Assembly (NCBI GenBank): GCA_017504165.1
Contig: JAFVRR010000005.1
Coordinates: forward strand, 107,183 to 171,182
Reading direction: 5' to 3'
DNA: 64,000 bases
DNA from: Clostridia bacterium
Lineage (GTDB): Bacteria > Bacillota > Clostridia > Christensenellales > Borkfalkiaceae
Below the pieces are notes generated by a model. The model had not been told where the DNA came from. It ran no database searches and saw only the letters and a program-made list of their open reading frames with translations. Below, one piece after another: positions 1 to 8,932 of this stretch. The translations under genes were made by a program, and so were the position numbers. The stretch's first letter is position 1; the number at the start of each line of letters is the position of its first letter.

Positions 1-834
1 ATGAGCGAATGTACACATAATTGTTCCACTTGCAACAAAGAAGGTTGCGGGGAAAGAAAAAGTTTAATAATAAATCCTAATAAAACTGCCAAAATTGGCA
101 AAATTATCGCGGTTATGAGCGGTAAGGGTGGCGTAGGTAAGTCTTTCGTTACTTCTATGCTCGCAGTTACTGCAAATAAAAACGGCTTTAAAACCGCCGT
201 TATGGATGCGGATATCACAGGTCCATCTATTCCAAAATCTTTTGGTTTTACCGCTAGCGATAGGGCTGTCGGTTCGGAAGACGGGCTTATTCCCGTAGAA
301 ACGAAAAGCGGTATTAAGGTTATGAGTATTAACCTTTTACTTGAAGAAGAAACAAGGCCCGTCGTATGGCGCGGTCCTGTAATTTCTGCGGTTGTTCAAC
401 AATTCTATACCGACGTAATGTGGAAAGAAAACGATATTATGTTTATCGATATGCCACCGGGAACGGGTGACGTGCCTTTAACGGTATACCAAAGCCTACC
501 AATCGACGGTATTATCGTAGTAACAACTCCACAAGACTTAGTTGGAATGGTAGTTGAAAAATCTATTAATATGGCAAATATGCTTAACGTACCCGTTTTA
601 GGTTTAGTTGAGAATATGAGTTATTATAAATGCCCAGACTGCGGTAAAGAAGAGTATATTTTCGGCAAGTCTAACGTAGAAGAACTTGCAAACAAGTTTA
701 ATATTCCACTCCTTGCTAAACTTCCAATTAATCCTGACGTTGCTCGTCTTGTGGATAGTGGTAGGGTGGAAGAAGTAGACTGTGCGCCGTTTGAAAAAGC
801 CCTTAACGTTATAAAGGAGTTTAAAAAACAATAA
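1..834 (+). CDS. mrp: Mrp/NBP35-type Fe-S cluster carrier ATPase
   Basis: 277-residue P-loop ATPase of the Mrp/ApbC family, which carries and delivers Fe-S clusters to cytoplasmic apoproteins. Seen: an N-terminal cysteine group (C4, C8, C11, C16) as in NBP35-like members, a deviant Walker A motif GKGGVGKS at residues 41-48, the FIDMPPGTGD switch near 148-157, and the bridging-cluster pair CPDC (C211, C214). The start is the first base of the window, so its ribosome site cannot be checked, but the N-terminal cysteine motif and normal family length argue that the protein is complete. The stop overlaps the next start by one base (TAATG), so it is probably co-transcribed with the YqeY-like gene. 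Confidence 0.93.
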   Translation: MSECTHNCSTCNKEGCGERKSLIINPNKTAKIGKIIAVMSGKGGVGKSFVTSMLAVTANKNGFKTAVMDADITGPSIPKSFGFTASDRAVGSEDGLIPVETKSGIKVMSINLLLEEETRPVVWRGPVISAVVQQFYTDVMWKENDIMFIDMPPGTGDVPLTVYQSLPIDGIIVVTTPQDLVGMVVEKSINMANMLNVPVLGLVENMSYYKCPDCGKEEYIFGKSNVEELANKFNIPLLAKLPINPDVARLVDSGRVEEVDCAPFEKALNVIKEFKKQ

Positions 835-1256
835 TGACACTTGAGAGTTTTAAAAAAGAAAAAATTGAAATGATGAAAGCGCATAATAAAGACGGTACGT
901 CAGCGCTCAACTTAATTATTACAAAAATTATGAATTTAACTATTGAAAAACGCTCGGTTGGCGAAGAAGTTACCGAGGCGGATATCAATACTTTACTTAA
1001 AAAAGCGGAAAAAGAACTTATTGAAGAAAAAGAAGGTTTTGAAAAGGCGGGTAGAGCGGAAAGCGTAATAAGCCTTCAAAATCAAATAGATACTATTCAA
1101 AAATATCTTCCAAAAATGCTTTCGGAAGAAGAAATTAAAAATATTATTGACGGGCTTGAAGATAAAACGCTTCCTTCGGTTATGAAACACTTTAAAGCAA
1201 ACTACCAAGGTTTAGCGGATATGAAACTCGTTAGTCAAATAGCAAAAAATTTATAG
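834..1256 (+). CDS. GatB/YqeY domain protein
   Basis: 140-residue protein matching the YqeY family: a highly charged helical N-terminal domain with the typical KxKxEMMKAHNKD start, then the small C-terminal helical domain also found at the tail of GatB (LPKMLSEEEI from about residue 93). Family members resemble the tRNA-binding tail domain of the amidotransferase GatCAB, but their cellular role is not established. It starts inside the stop of mrp (1-base overlap), so translation is probably coupled, and it is followed by a strong terminator. Length is normal for the family (about 145-150). Confidence 0.88.
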   Translation: MTLESFKKEKIEMMKAHNKDGTSALNLIITKIMNLTIEKRSVGEEVTEADINTLLKKAEKELIEEKEGFEKAGRAESVISLQNQIDTIQKYLPKMLSEEEIKNIIDGLEDKTLPSVMKHFKANYQGLADMKLVSQIAKNL

Positions 1257-1262
1257 TTAGCA

Positions 1263-1312
1263 AGCGTTAGTCAAGTTATTATATCGTAACTTGACTAGCG
1301 CTATTTTTTTTA
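1263..1312 (+). terminator. Rho-independent terminator of mrp-yqeY
   Basis: 16-nt arms at 1263-1278 and 1287-1302 pair almost perfectly (one G-U) around an 8-base loop and are followed by a run of T. It closes the two-gene unit. Confidence 0.93.
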
Positions 1313-1387
1313 AAATTACCGTATATACGGATTATTTATATTTAGGGAATTAGAAAAGTTAAAAACAAAAAAACAAAAGGAGAAATT

Positions 1388-3010
1388 ATGGGAATTACAG
1401 AGATTTTACTAGTGCTTGTAGCACTCCTTGCAGGCGTTGGTGTGTTCTTGGTAGGCGTACACTTTTTGTCCGACAACATAGAACAACTTGCCAACGCAAA
1501 GATTAGAGACTTGTTTAAAAAGACTGCAAACAACAGGCTTGTAAACATAGGAATTGGCGCTGCGACGACGGCTATTATTCAAAGTTCGGGCGTTACAACC
1601 GTATTAATCGTAGGTTTTGTAAACGTAGGAATGATGAGTTTATTCCAAGCAACTTCAATGATAATGGGCGCAAATATTGGTACGACTATAACGGCTCACA
1701 TTGCCTCTCTTCAAGAATTTGACTTTACCGAATACGTTAAGTTATTAACTTTCGTCGGCATTATGGTAACGATGATTTGGAAGAGCGACAAAATTAAAAG
1801 CATAGGCTTTATTTTAGCGGGTCTTGGTATGATTTTCATCGGTCTTGACCTTATGAAATCGTCAATGATGAGAATAGAAGAAACTTTAGAAATGATTTTT
1901 AGAATCGTTGATAATCCTTTTCTATTATTACTTATAGGTATCGTCGTTACTGCTCTTGCTCAATCTAGTTCGGCAACTACTTCAATTATTATAACAATGG
2001 CGGCGGCTGGCGTCACTATCGGCGATGGTGGCAACTCCGTTCTTTATATGATACTTGGTACTAATATCGGCTCGTGCGTAACGGCGGTTATGTCTTCGTT
2101 TGGTACTAATGCAAATGCAAAGCGCGCAAGTTTAATTCACTTATTATTTAACACTTTCGGCTCGCTTTTATTCTTCATCGTACTTCTTATATGGAAAGAC
2201 TTTAACATGGTTACTTTCGCAAGATGGTTTCCTGGCGCAGAGGCGGTACAAATTGCTATGTTCCACACCTTCTTCAACTGTATTTGTACTTTAATTTTCT
2301 TCCCATTCACGGGCGTATTCGTTAAAATTGCAACACTTTTAATTAAAGATAAAGTAAAAGAAGAAAAAATTTGTTCGCTTGACGACCGTATGTTATCTAA
2401 CCCTGCACTCGCTATCGACCAATCTAATTTAGAGGCTATTAAACTTGCCGATATTTCTATGGAGGCTTTTTTATCTTCGTATAACGCATTCTTAAATAAA
2501 GATTTATCAGAAGTTCAAGAAGTACATAAAAAGATTGATAAAGCAAACCTTTTAAATAAGGCTATTACCGACTACGTTATTAAAATTTCCGCTAAAACCG
2601 TTGGCGAAAACGAAAAATATATTTCCGACTTGTATAACAATTTAGGCGACATTATGAGAATTGCCGAAATTGCTGATAATTTCACTAAATACACGAAACG
2701 CCAAATTGACGACAACTTAAGTTTCTCGACGGAAATTATCGATAAAGTTACTATAATGGTAAATAAAGTTAACGATTTATACGTGTTAACTAAAGAGTTG
2801 TTAATCAACAAAAATAAAGATTTAATCAAAGAAATTGACGATGTTGAAGAATCTATCGACAATATGAGAAAATCACTTATTGACGAGCATATTGAAAGAT
2901 TAAATTGTGGTAAATGTAAGCCTGAAAACTCTTCAATTTTTATCAATTTAGTATCCAACCTAGAAAGACTTGGCGACCATTTGACTTATATAGCATACAC
3001 CGTAAAATAA
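1388..3010 (+). CDS. Na/Pi-cotransporter family protein with PhoU-like tail
   Basis: 540-residue inner-membrane protein of the NptA/PNaS family, predicted to couple sodium entry to phosphate uptake or export. Seen: two inverted-repeat cores, each with a QSS motif (QSSGVTT at 65-71, QSSSATT at 192-198) followed by GANIGTT / GTNIGSC, embedded in about eight hydrophobic segments up to residue 320. A soluble, helical, charged C-terminal region (about 345-540) resembles PhoU. The start has AAAAGGAG 6 bases upstream. Not in an obvious operon. The stop codon is also the first base of the structured repeat element that begins at 3010. Substrate is inferred from family only. Confidence 0.88.
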   Translation: MGITEILLVLVALLAGVGVFLVGVHFLSDNIEQLANAKIRDLFKKTANNRLVNIGIGAATTAIIQSSGVTTVLIVGFVNVGMMSLFQATSMIMGANIGTTITAHIASLQEFDFTEYVKLLTFVGIMVTMIWKSDKIKSIGFILAGLGMIFIGLDLMKSSMMRIEETLEMIFRIVDNPFLLLLIGIVVTALAQSSSATTSIIITMAAAGVTIGDGGNSVLYMILGTNIGSCVTAVMSSFGTNANAKRASLIHLLFNTFGSLLFFIVLLIWKDFNMVTFARWFPGAEAVQIAMFHTFFNCICTLIFFPFTGVFVKIATLLIKDKVKEEKICSLDDRMLSNPALAIDQSNLEAIKLADISMEAFLSSYNAFLNKDLSEVQEVHKKIDKANLLNKAITDYVIKISAKTVGENEKYISDLYNNLGDIMRIAEIADNFTKYTKRQIDDNLSFSTEIIDKVTIMVNKVNDLYVLTKELLINKNKDLIKEIDDVEESIDNMRKSLIDEHIERLNCGKCKPENSSIFINLVSNLERLGDHLTYIAYTVK

Positions 3011-3328
3011 TTTAAAGCCCTATAAACGGCGTTGGGCGTCGTTAACTGTTTCGTTTGTGTGACCCCAATGACCAAAAAGGTCAATTGTGTCCACCCAAAC
3101 TCACGAGCCTTGCCCAACTTGTTTCTAGTGCTTTAAATAAGTGCATTATTTAAGTTTGGTGTAGCGTGCCTTGAAATGCTTGTTTCTAATGCTTTATTTG
3201 AGAGGTTTTATATAAACTTTCCATTTCATCGTTAACTGTTTCGTTTGTGTGACCCCAATGACCACAAAGGTCAATTGTGTCCGTTCAAAATCAAGAGCCT
3301 TGTCTTGCTAGCAACTAGTGCTTTAAAT
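3010..3328 (+). repeat. Structured interspersed repeat (two tandem units)
   Basis: Non-coding stretch between convergent genes. It begins with ATTTAAAGC (3010-3018) and carries the inverse GCTTTAAAT at 3130-3138 and 3320-3328. Inside is a 54-nt direct repeat, 3039-3092 and 3229-3282, with a single mismatch (A3075/C3265). Each copy holds a hairpin: CAATGACC (3066-3073), 5-base loop, GGTC, one bulged A, ATTG (to 3087). A third, diverged copy lies at 48886-49086, also directly at the stop of a gene. The base changes there preserve pairing. No open reading frame and no transposase are seen. Confidence 0.75.
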
Positions 3329-3370
3329 AATCGCTACGAATAAGCAAAGTAGTAATTCAACAAAAAATAA

Positions 3371-3400
3371 AACTGTTCGCATATCGCGAACAGTTTTTGC
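3371..3400. terminator. Bidirectional terminator
   Basis: Arms AACTGTTCGC (3371-3380) and GCGAACAGTT (3386-3395) with a 5-base loop, flanked by A-rich and T-rich tracts. It sits between the converging Na/Pi and sugar-isomerase genes. Confidence 0.9.
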
Positions 3401-3413
3401 TTTTTATTTAATA

Positions 3414-4334
3414 TTATTTTTTGAAATTGTTTTTAATTAAAAGAGCGGAATCTCTCATATCAACCAAGTTTTCAATGCTCTTGAACACGCCCTCTTCTTC
3501 GCAAATTTTATCGCCGATAGTAAACTCGCCCCCTTCGTATTCAAGCGAGCAGTATTTGTCGTAGCCGTTCTTAGCAAGGGCGTAGAAGAATTGACGGAGT
3601 GGAATGAGTTTTCCTTCGCCCGCAACGCAAGGCACGCAGTCCATAGGAACGCCGTTTGATAAGTGTGTATCGTCTGGGGCAGGTTTGTAGCCTTTAACGT
3701 GGCAATGTACGATATAGTCTTTTAAAACTTCGTAAGCGTCAAGAGGATTTTCGTGTTCGTCCATATTAAATACTTTAAAGTTGGCAACGTCGAAAAGTAC
3801 GCGTAAGTTAGGAGAATTGAAGTATTTAATTAGCGCTAGAATTTCCGTTGATAAACCAGGAAGTCTGCCGTGATTTTCAAGGGCTAAAACAACGCCTTGT
3901 TTTTCCGCCTCGGGTAAAACCGCCTCAATACCCCTTTTTACATATTCAAGGCCGTTAGAAATTTTAATGCCCTTATGACCGCCGACTTTTTCGTGATAAC
4001 CGCCGAAAATTCTAAGGCATGGCGCGCCTAATTCTCTAGTGTCGTTAATTGCCTTTTTAACAATATTTACTTGTTTGTTAAATTCGTTTTCGTCAGGTTC
4101 GGTAAAGCGGTTGCCCGCAGCATAGCCGGAAATTTCAAGCCCAATATCACTTAAACGTTGTTTAAGTGTTTTAATTTGGCTAGCGTAATCAGTCCAAAAC
4201 CACGGATATGCGTTAGGTTCTAAAATATCGGTAGCGTCAGCGCCTGCGCTTTTTATAAGTTTAAAGTAATCGTCTTGTGTTTTTCCGCTTTTAAGCGAGT
4301 AGATGTAACTTATTGGCGTACATGAAATTTTCAT
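3414..4334 (-). CDS. Sugar phosphate isomerase/epimerase-like TIM-barrel protein
   Basis: 306-residue protein of the AP-endonuclease-2/xylose-isomerase-like TIM-barrel family; members are metal-dependent ketose epimerases, inosose dehydratases or isomerases acting in the cytoplasm. Seen: the acidic and histidine barrel motifs LALENHG, VLFDVANF, VHCHVKGYK and SLEYEGGEF, in the usual order and consistent with a divalent metal site. The minus-strand start is preceded by AAGGAATTATTTACT. It stands alone, with its own promoter and terminator, divergent from the capsule operon. The exact substrate cannot be assigned. Confidence 0.8.
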   Translation of the reverse strand: MKISCTPISYIYSLKSGKTQDDYFKLIKSAGADATDILEPNAYPWFWTDYASQIKTLKQRLSDIGLEISGYAAGNRFTEPDENEFNKQVNIVKKAINDTRELGAPCLRIFGGYHEKVGGHKGIKISNGLEYVKRGIEAVLPEAEKQGVVLALENHGRLPGLSTEILALIKYFNSPNLRVLFDVANFKVFNMDEHENPLDAYEVLKDYIVHCHVKGYKPAPDDTHLSNGVPMDCVPCVAGEGKLIPLRQFFYALAKNGYDKYCSLEYEGGEFTIGDKICEEEGVFKSIENLVDMRDSALLIKNNFKK

Positions 4335-4372
4335 AGTAAATAATTCCTTTTTTGATTAAATTAGTTACTATT

Positions 4373-4401
4373 ATAGTACATTTAAAAAAACGATTTGTCA
4401 A
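4373..4401 (-). promoter_or_regulatory. Promoter of the sugar isomerase-like gene
   Basis: On the minus strand TTGACA (4401-4396) is followed after 17 bases by TACTAT (4378-4373), overlapping a TATAAT at 4375-4370 that would need a 20-base spacer. The exact -10 is therefore ambiguous. Confidence 0.6.
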
Positions 4402-4527
4402 TACGAAAAAGAGCATCAAAAATTTAAAATTATTACAATTTTTTAAAAATTATAAAAAATTTTGTACATTTTAGGCAAAAAAGTGAATATTGTTTAAAAT
4501 TTATTGAAAAAAATTTTCAAGTTGATC

Positions 4528-4556
4528 TTGAAATATAAATATACTTATGCTATAAT
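4528..4556 (+). promoter_or_regulatory. Promoter of the capsule operon
   Basis: TTGAAA (4528-4533), 17-base spacer, TATAAT (4551-4556) with an extended TGC just upstream. It predicts a leader of about 120 nt before the sugar transferase start. The leader contains a small UNCG-type hairpin, CAAAAAC-TACG-GTTTTTG (4604-4621). It is the only strong promoter visible before the 21-kb gene run. Confidence 0.8.
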
Positions 4557-4681
4557 ATATATGCTTATTATATATTATATATACCAAGTTGGAAATAATA
4601 ATGCAAAAACTACGGTTTTTGTGTATGATATATGTGATAATTTATGCTTTCTTGTTGAAACTAACTTTAGGAAAGGGAATA

Positions 4682-5356
4682 ATGAACACAGTCAAAGATG
4701 AAAAATTGAATAGCAAACCACACAAATTAAGCGCTTGTCAAAAAGTTTACCGTTTTTTCAAGGGAGTACTAGATTTTTTGATGGCGCTTATTGCATGTAT
4801 ATTGCTTACGCCGTTATTTATAATCGTAGCGATTGCAATTAAAGTGGATTCTAAAGGTCCAGTATTTTTTACTCAAAAGAGAATTGGCTACAAAGGCAAA
4901 GAATTTAAATGCGTAAAGTTTAGAAGTATGGCGCAAGACGCTAACCACGAAGTAGCGGGTTACGAATACGCCGAAGTTAGTTCGTACATTACAAAAGTTG
5001 GTAAAGTTATAAGAAAACTTTCAATTGACGAACTTCCACAAATTTTTAATATTTTATTATTTCAAATGAGTTGGATTGGCTTTAGGCCTTCGCAAGCGTG
5101 CGAAACGGAACTCAACACTGCGCGTGAAAGTCACGATATGTACCAAATTAAACCGGGGATATCCGGTTGGGCGCAAGTCAACGGGCGTGACGTACTTGCG
5201 GCGCACCCAACGAAAAAGGCGGAATTTGACGCCTACTATTTAAAGAAATTCTCGTTATGGCTCGATATTAAAATTTTCTTTATGACGATAGGCAAAGTCT
5301 TTTCTAGTGGCGACGTTCAAGAAGGCGTTTTAGAAGACAAGGCAAAGGAAGAATAA
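4682..5356 (+). CDS. Priming undecaprenyl-phosphate sugar transferase
   Basis: 224-residue bacterial sugar transferase of the WcaJ/PglC type that starts repeat-unit assembly by moving a sugar phosphate onto undecaprenyl phosphate at the inner membrane face. Seen: one N-terminal hydrophobic helix (LIACILLTPLFIIVAIAIK), the basic-acidic catalytic stretch GPVFFTQKRIG...FKCVKFRSM, then LPQIFNILLFQMSWIGFRPS and PGISGWAQVNGRD. Residue order and length fit the short single-helix class. I chose the ATG at 4682 because AGGAAAGGG precedes it and it gives the normal family N-terminus; the reading frame is open further upstream from 4589 but that part looks like leader. First gene of the operon, 6 bases before the next. 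Confidence 0.9.
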   Translation: MNTVKDEKLNSKPHKLSACQKVYRFFKGVLDFLMALIACILLTPLFIIVAIAIKVDSKGPVFFTQKRIGYKGKEFKCVKFRSMAQDANHEVAGYEYAEVSSYITKVGKVIRKLSIDELPQIFNILLFQMSWIGFRPSQACETELNTARESHDMYQIKPGISGWAQVNGRDVLAAHPTKKAEFDAYYLKKFSLWLDIKIFFMTIGKVFSSGDVQEGVLEDKAKEE

Positions 5357-5362
5357 GGTTTT

Positions 5363-6547
5363 ATGAAGATTTTAGTAGTATGTCAACATTATTATCCCGA
5401 GCCTTTTAGAATAACCGATATTTGCGAAGAACTCGTTCGCCTTGGGCATCAAGTAACCGTTGTTACGGGTACGCCTAATTATCCCGAAGGTATAACCTAT
5501 AAAGGCTATGAAAAGGGCAAAAAGAAATATGAAGTTTTAAACGGCGTAGAAATTCATAGATGTTATGAAATTGCTAGGAAAAAGGGAATACTTTTTAGAT
5601 TTTTAAATTATTACAGTTTTGCACTTTCTTCTAAAAGGTTTTGCAAAAAATTAAGTGGCGATTACGACGTTGTTTTTGCAAACCAACTCTCTCCTATCAT
5701 GATGGTAGACGGTGCGGTTGCTTATAAGAAAAAGTACGACAAAAAACTTTTTATGTACGTAATGGACCTTTGGCCAGCAAGTTTAAAGGCGGGCGGAATT
5801 AAAGAAACGTCCATTATTTATAAGTACTACAAAAAAGTATCTAATAAAATTTATAATTCGGCAGACGTTTTAGCGGTAACTTCTAAAAGTTTTATACCCT
5901 ATTTAAAAAACAATTTTAATATTGACGATAGTAAAATGGTATATATGCCACAATATGCGGAAAACTTGTTTAACCCTGAATATTGCAAAAAAGAGCCCGA
6001 TGATTTTATTGATTTAATGTTTGCAGGGAACGTTGGCAAGGCGCAAAACGTAGAGAGTATTATAAACTCTGCAAATGCGTTAAAAGATAACGAAAAACTT
6101 CGTTTTCATATTGTTGGCGACGGCGTTTCGCTCGAAAACTGCAAAAATTTAGCAAATAGTTACGGTTTAACTAACGTGATTTTCCACGGTAGAAAACCCG
6201 TTGACGAAATGCCTAAATACTATAAAATGGCAGATGCTATGCTTGTCACTTTAACAAAAGATGAGTTTTCTAAATTGACGCTTCCTGGAAAGGTGCAAAG
6301 TTATATGGCGTCGGGTAAGCCTATAATTGCCTCAATCGACGGAGAGGGACAAGGAGTTTTAAAAGAGGCAAACGCAGGGTTTGTCGTTAATGCGCAAGAC
6401 GATGCGCTTACAAACGCCATCGATACTTTTAGTAAATTAAGCAGTGAAGAAATAAAAGTTTTAGGGGAAAACTCTTTAAACTTTTGCAAAGAAAATTTTA
6501 GTAAGGATAAGTTTATAGAAAATTTAGAAAAATTGTTTACGGAATAA
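5363..6547 (+). CDS. Glycosyltransferase, GT4 family (WbuB-like)
   Basis: 394-residue GT-B fold glycosyltransferase. The N-terminal half opens with the acceptor-side Rossmann motif MKILVVCQHYYPEPFRI and a NYPEG loop typical of WbuB/WcaI-like enzymes; the C-terminal half has MFAGNVGKAQN and KLPGKVQSYMASGKPI (about 306-322), the nucleotide-sugar side. Predicted cytoplasmic, membrane-associated, adding a sugar to the lipid-linked repeat unit. Six bases after the priming transferase and one base before the next gene, so firmly in the operon. The donor sugar is unknown; UDP-L-FucNAc made by CapEFG downstream is one possibility. Confidence 0.86.
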   Translation: MKILVVCQHYYPEPFRITDICEELVRLGHQVTVVTGTPNYPEGITYKGYEKGKKKYEVLNGVEIHRCYEIARKKGILFRFLNYYSFALSSKRFCKKLSGDYDVVFANQLSPIMMVDGAVAYKKKYDKKLFMYVMDLWPASLKAGGIKETSIIYKYYKKVSNKIYNSADVLAVTSKSFIPYLKNNFNIDDSKMVYMPQYAENLFNPEYCKKEPDDFIDLMFAGNVGKAQNVESIINSANALKDNEKLRFHIVGDGVSLENCKNLANSYGLTNVIFHGRKPVDEMPKYYKMADAMLVTLTKDEFSKLTLPGKVQSYMASGKPIIASIDGEGQGVLKEANAGFVVNAQDDALTNAIDTFSKLSSEEIKVLGENSLNFCKENFSKDKFIENLEKLFTE

Positions 6548-6548
6548 T

Positions 6549-7736
6549 ATGAAAGTTTTAATGATAAATTCCGTGTGTGGTTTTGGTAGCACAGGTAGAA
6601 TATGTACCGACCTTTCAGATGTTTTAATGGAAAACGGCTACGAAGTTAAAATTGCATACGGCAGAGGAAATGCTCTTAAAAAATACCAAAAAATTTCATA
6701 TAGAATAGGGAATAATTTAGGCGTAAAAATAAATGGTCTAAAAGCAAGACTTTTTGATAACGAAGGGTTTAACGCTAAAACTGCTACCCGCAAGTTTTTA
6801 CAATGGGCGGATAGTTTCAATCCTGATATTTTACATTTGCATAATTTACACGGCTATTATATTAACGTGGAATTACTATTTAATTGGATTAAATCACGCC
6901 CTAATATGAAAGTTATTTGGACGCTTCACGATTGTTGGGCTTTTACGGGGCATTGTTCACATTTCGATTTTGCTGGTTGTGAAAAATATAAAACGCAATG
7001 CTATAATTGTTCTCAAAAATGCGAATATCCTAAAACTCTTCTTTTTGATAGAAGTTCAAAGAATTATTTAGAAAAGAAAAGGTCTTTTTTAGGTGTTAAA
7101 AATCTTGAAATAATTACTCCGTCTAATTGGCTTAAGGAAAAAGTAGAGAGTAGTTTTTTAAAAGAATATAAAGTAACAACCATAAACAACGGAATAGATT
7201 TATCCGTCTTTAAGCCTACGGAAAGCAAGTTCAAAGAAAGACAAGGTTTGCAAGATAAAAAAATAGTACTTGGTATAGCAAGTGTTTGGACTAAAAGAAA
7301 AGGCTTTTATGATTTTATCGCTCTTTCAAAAATATTACCAAATGAATATAAAATCGTTTTGGTAAGCGTTAATAAAAAACAATTAAAATTACTTCCTAAA
7401 GAAATTTTAGGTATAGAAAAAACTAACGGCATTAATGAACTTGTCGAAATTTATTCTTCGTCCTATGTTTTTGTAAATCCTAGCCTTGAAGAAACTATGG
7501 GGCTAACAACTGTTGAAGCGCTTGCTTGCGGAACACCCGTTATAGTTTACAACAAAACTGCAGTACCTGAAGTCCCAAACGAAAAGTCGGGGATAGTTCT
7601 AAAAGAAAACAATCCTAAAGCAATATTAGACGCGTTAGGTAAATTAAATATTAATTCAGAAGACTGTATTGCAAGGGCAAAAGAGTTTGATAAAAAAATA
7701 AAATATAAAGAGTATTTATCCGTTTACGAGGGGTAA
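6549..7736 (+). CDS. Glycosyltransferase, GT4 family, with cysteine-rich insertion
   Basis: 395-residue GT4 glycosyltransferase for the capsule repeat unit. Seen: glycine-rich N-terminal GFGSTGR loop (11-17), HDCW at 127-130 followed by a cysteine cluster (C136, C144, C151, C154, C158) that could bind a metal, and the C-terminal donor motif SLEETMGLTTVEALACGTPV with its conserved E-x7-E. The HDCW plus cysteine segment recurs in a subset of capsule glycosyltransferases; its role is not known to me. It begins one base after the preceding gene. Confidence 0.84.
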   Translation: MKVLMINSVCGFGSTGRICTDLSDVLMENGYEVKIAYGRGNALKKYQKISYRIGNNLGVKINGLKARLFDNEGFNAKTATRKFLQWADSFNPDILHLHNLHGYYINVELLFNWIKSRPNMKVIWTLHDCWAFTGHCSHFDFAGCEKYKTQCYNCSQKCEYPKTLLFDRSSKNYLEKKRSFLGVKNLEIITPSNWLKEKVESSFLKEYKVTTINNGIDLSVFKPTESKFKERQGLQDKKIVLGIASVWTKRKGFYDFIALSKILPNEYKIVLVSVNKKQLKLLPKEILGIEKTNGINELVEIYSSSYVFVNPSLEETMGLTTVEALACGTPVIVYNKTAVPEVPNEKSGIVLKENNPKAILDALGKLNINSEDCIARAKEFDKKIKYKEYLSVYEG

Positions 7737-7740
7737 AAAT

Positions 7741-8820
7741 ATGAAAGTTTTGTTTACTACGAATATTCCGTCGCCGTATAGGGTTGACTTTTTTAACGAA
7801 CTGGGTAAATATTGTGATTTAACGGTTACGTTTACCGATAAATTTTACGCGGAAAGGGATAAATCTTGGAAAGATTTTAAATTTGATAATTTTAAGGGTA
7901 TATTTTTAAAAGGATATTCTATTAAAAATCTCCGCATATGTTCGGAAATTAAAAAAATTATTAAAGTTGGAAATTTTGATAAAATCATTATTAGCGATTT
8001 TAATTTTCCTACTGGTATGATTGCAATAAATTATATGCGAAGGAAAAAAATAGCGTACTATTTGGAAAGTGATGGAGGTTTTGCCAAAAGCGGTAAGGGC
8101 TTTAAAGAAAAAATCAAACGTCACTTTATAAAAGGTGCTAACGGTTATTTTTCTACTGCTAAAGAACACGATAAATACTATTTAACTTATGGTGCTACTG
8201 AAGATAAACTTATAAGATATCCTTTCACTTCGTTAAAAGAAGAAAATATCGAAAAAAGTATTATAACAAGCAAAGATAAACTTGCTCTTCGTGACAAATT
8301 AGGAATTAAAGAAGATAAGGTTGTTTTAACCGTTGGTCAATTTATTCACCGTAAGGGATTTGACGTTTTGCTTAAAGCGTCTAAAAACTTTAATAGTGGT
8401 GTTGGTTTTTATTTTATTGGTGGCGAGCCTACTGAAGAATATTTGCAATATAAAGCAGATAACGTTCATTTTATAGGATTTAAGAAAAAAGTCGATTTAA
8501 AAGAATATTATTTGATGGCGGACGTATTTGTTTTGCCAACCCGCGAAGACATATGGGGGCTTGTCATTAACGAAGCAATGGCAAACGGGCTTCCTATAAT
8601 TACAACCGACAAGTGTATTGCGGGGTTAGAACTTGTTAAAAACGGCGAAAACGGATATATCGTTCCCGTTGACAACGTAGAAGAACTTACTAAAGCGATA
8701 AATAGCGTTTTAGTAAATAATAAAAATAATAAAATGGGCGAATTAAGCCTTAAATATATAAAAGGCTACACCATTGAAAAAATGGTAAGAACTCACGTCG
8801 ATATTATGGAGAAACCTTAA
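7741..8820 (+). CDS. Glycosyltransferase, GT4 family
   Basis: 359-residue GT-B glycosyltransferase. The N-terminus MKVLFTTNIPSPYRVDFFNELG is typical of GT4 capsule enzymes; the donor domain has VLTVGQFIHRKGFDVLL and LPTREDIWGLVINEAMANGLPII, with the E-x7-E pattern relaxed. Part of the operon (4 bases after the previous stop). It is followed by a 112-base spacer, the longest gap in the operon, in which I see a TATAAT (8842-8847) without a convincing -35. Substrate not assignable. Confidence 0.83.
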   Translation: MKVLFTTNIPSPYRVDFFNELGKYCDLTVTFTDKFYAERDKSWKDFKFDNFKGIFLKGYSIKNLRICSEIKKIIKVGNFDKIIISDFNFPTGMIAINYMRRKKIAYYLESDGGFAKSGKGFKEKIKRHFIKGANGYFSTAKEHDKYYLTYGATEDKLIRYPFTSLKEENIEKSIITSKDKLALRDKLGIKEDKVVLTVGQFIHRKGFDVLLKASKNFNSGVGFYFIGGEPTEEYLQYKADNVHFIGFKKKVDLKEYYLMADVFVLPTREDIWGLVINEAMANGLPIITTDKCIAGLELVKNGENGYIVPVDNVEELTKAINSVLVNNKNNKMGELSLKYIKGYTIEKMVRTHVDIMEKP

Positions 8821-8932
8821 GATGCGAAATCAAACAATATCTATAATGTAAAAGAGTTAATATTCAAAAAGACTATATTTAATTCGTTTAAACTTTTAAT
8901 AGGAAATAAAAAAATATAAAAGGATATTTAAT

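Noticed and set aside
3010..3400. Insertion sequence or MITE with a known transposase
   Set aside because: Inverted ends exist, but no target-site duplication or transposase could be seen; kept as an unclassified structured repeat.
4504..4701. Small open frame and upstream start (4589) before the sugar transferase
   Set aside because: Overlaps the promoter and leader; no ribosome site. The family N-terminus and AGGAAAGGG fit the ATG at 4682.
8821..8932. Internal promoter in the capsule operon
   Set aside because: TATAAT at 8842-8847 has no acceptable -35 at normal spacing and lacks an extended TGn.
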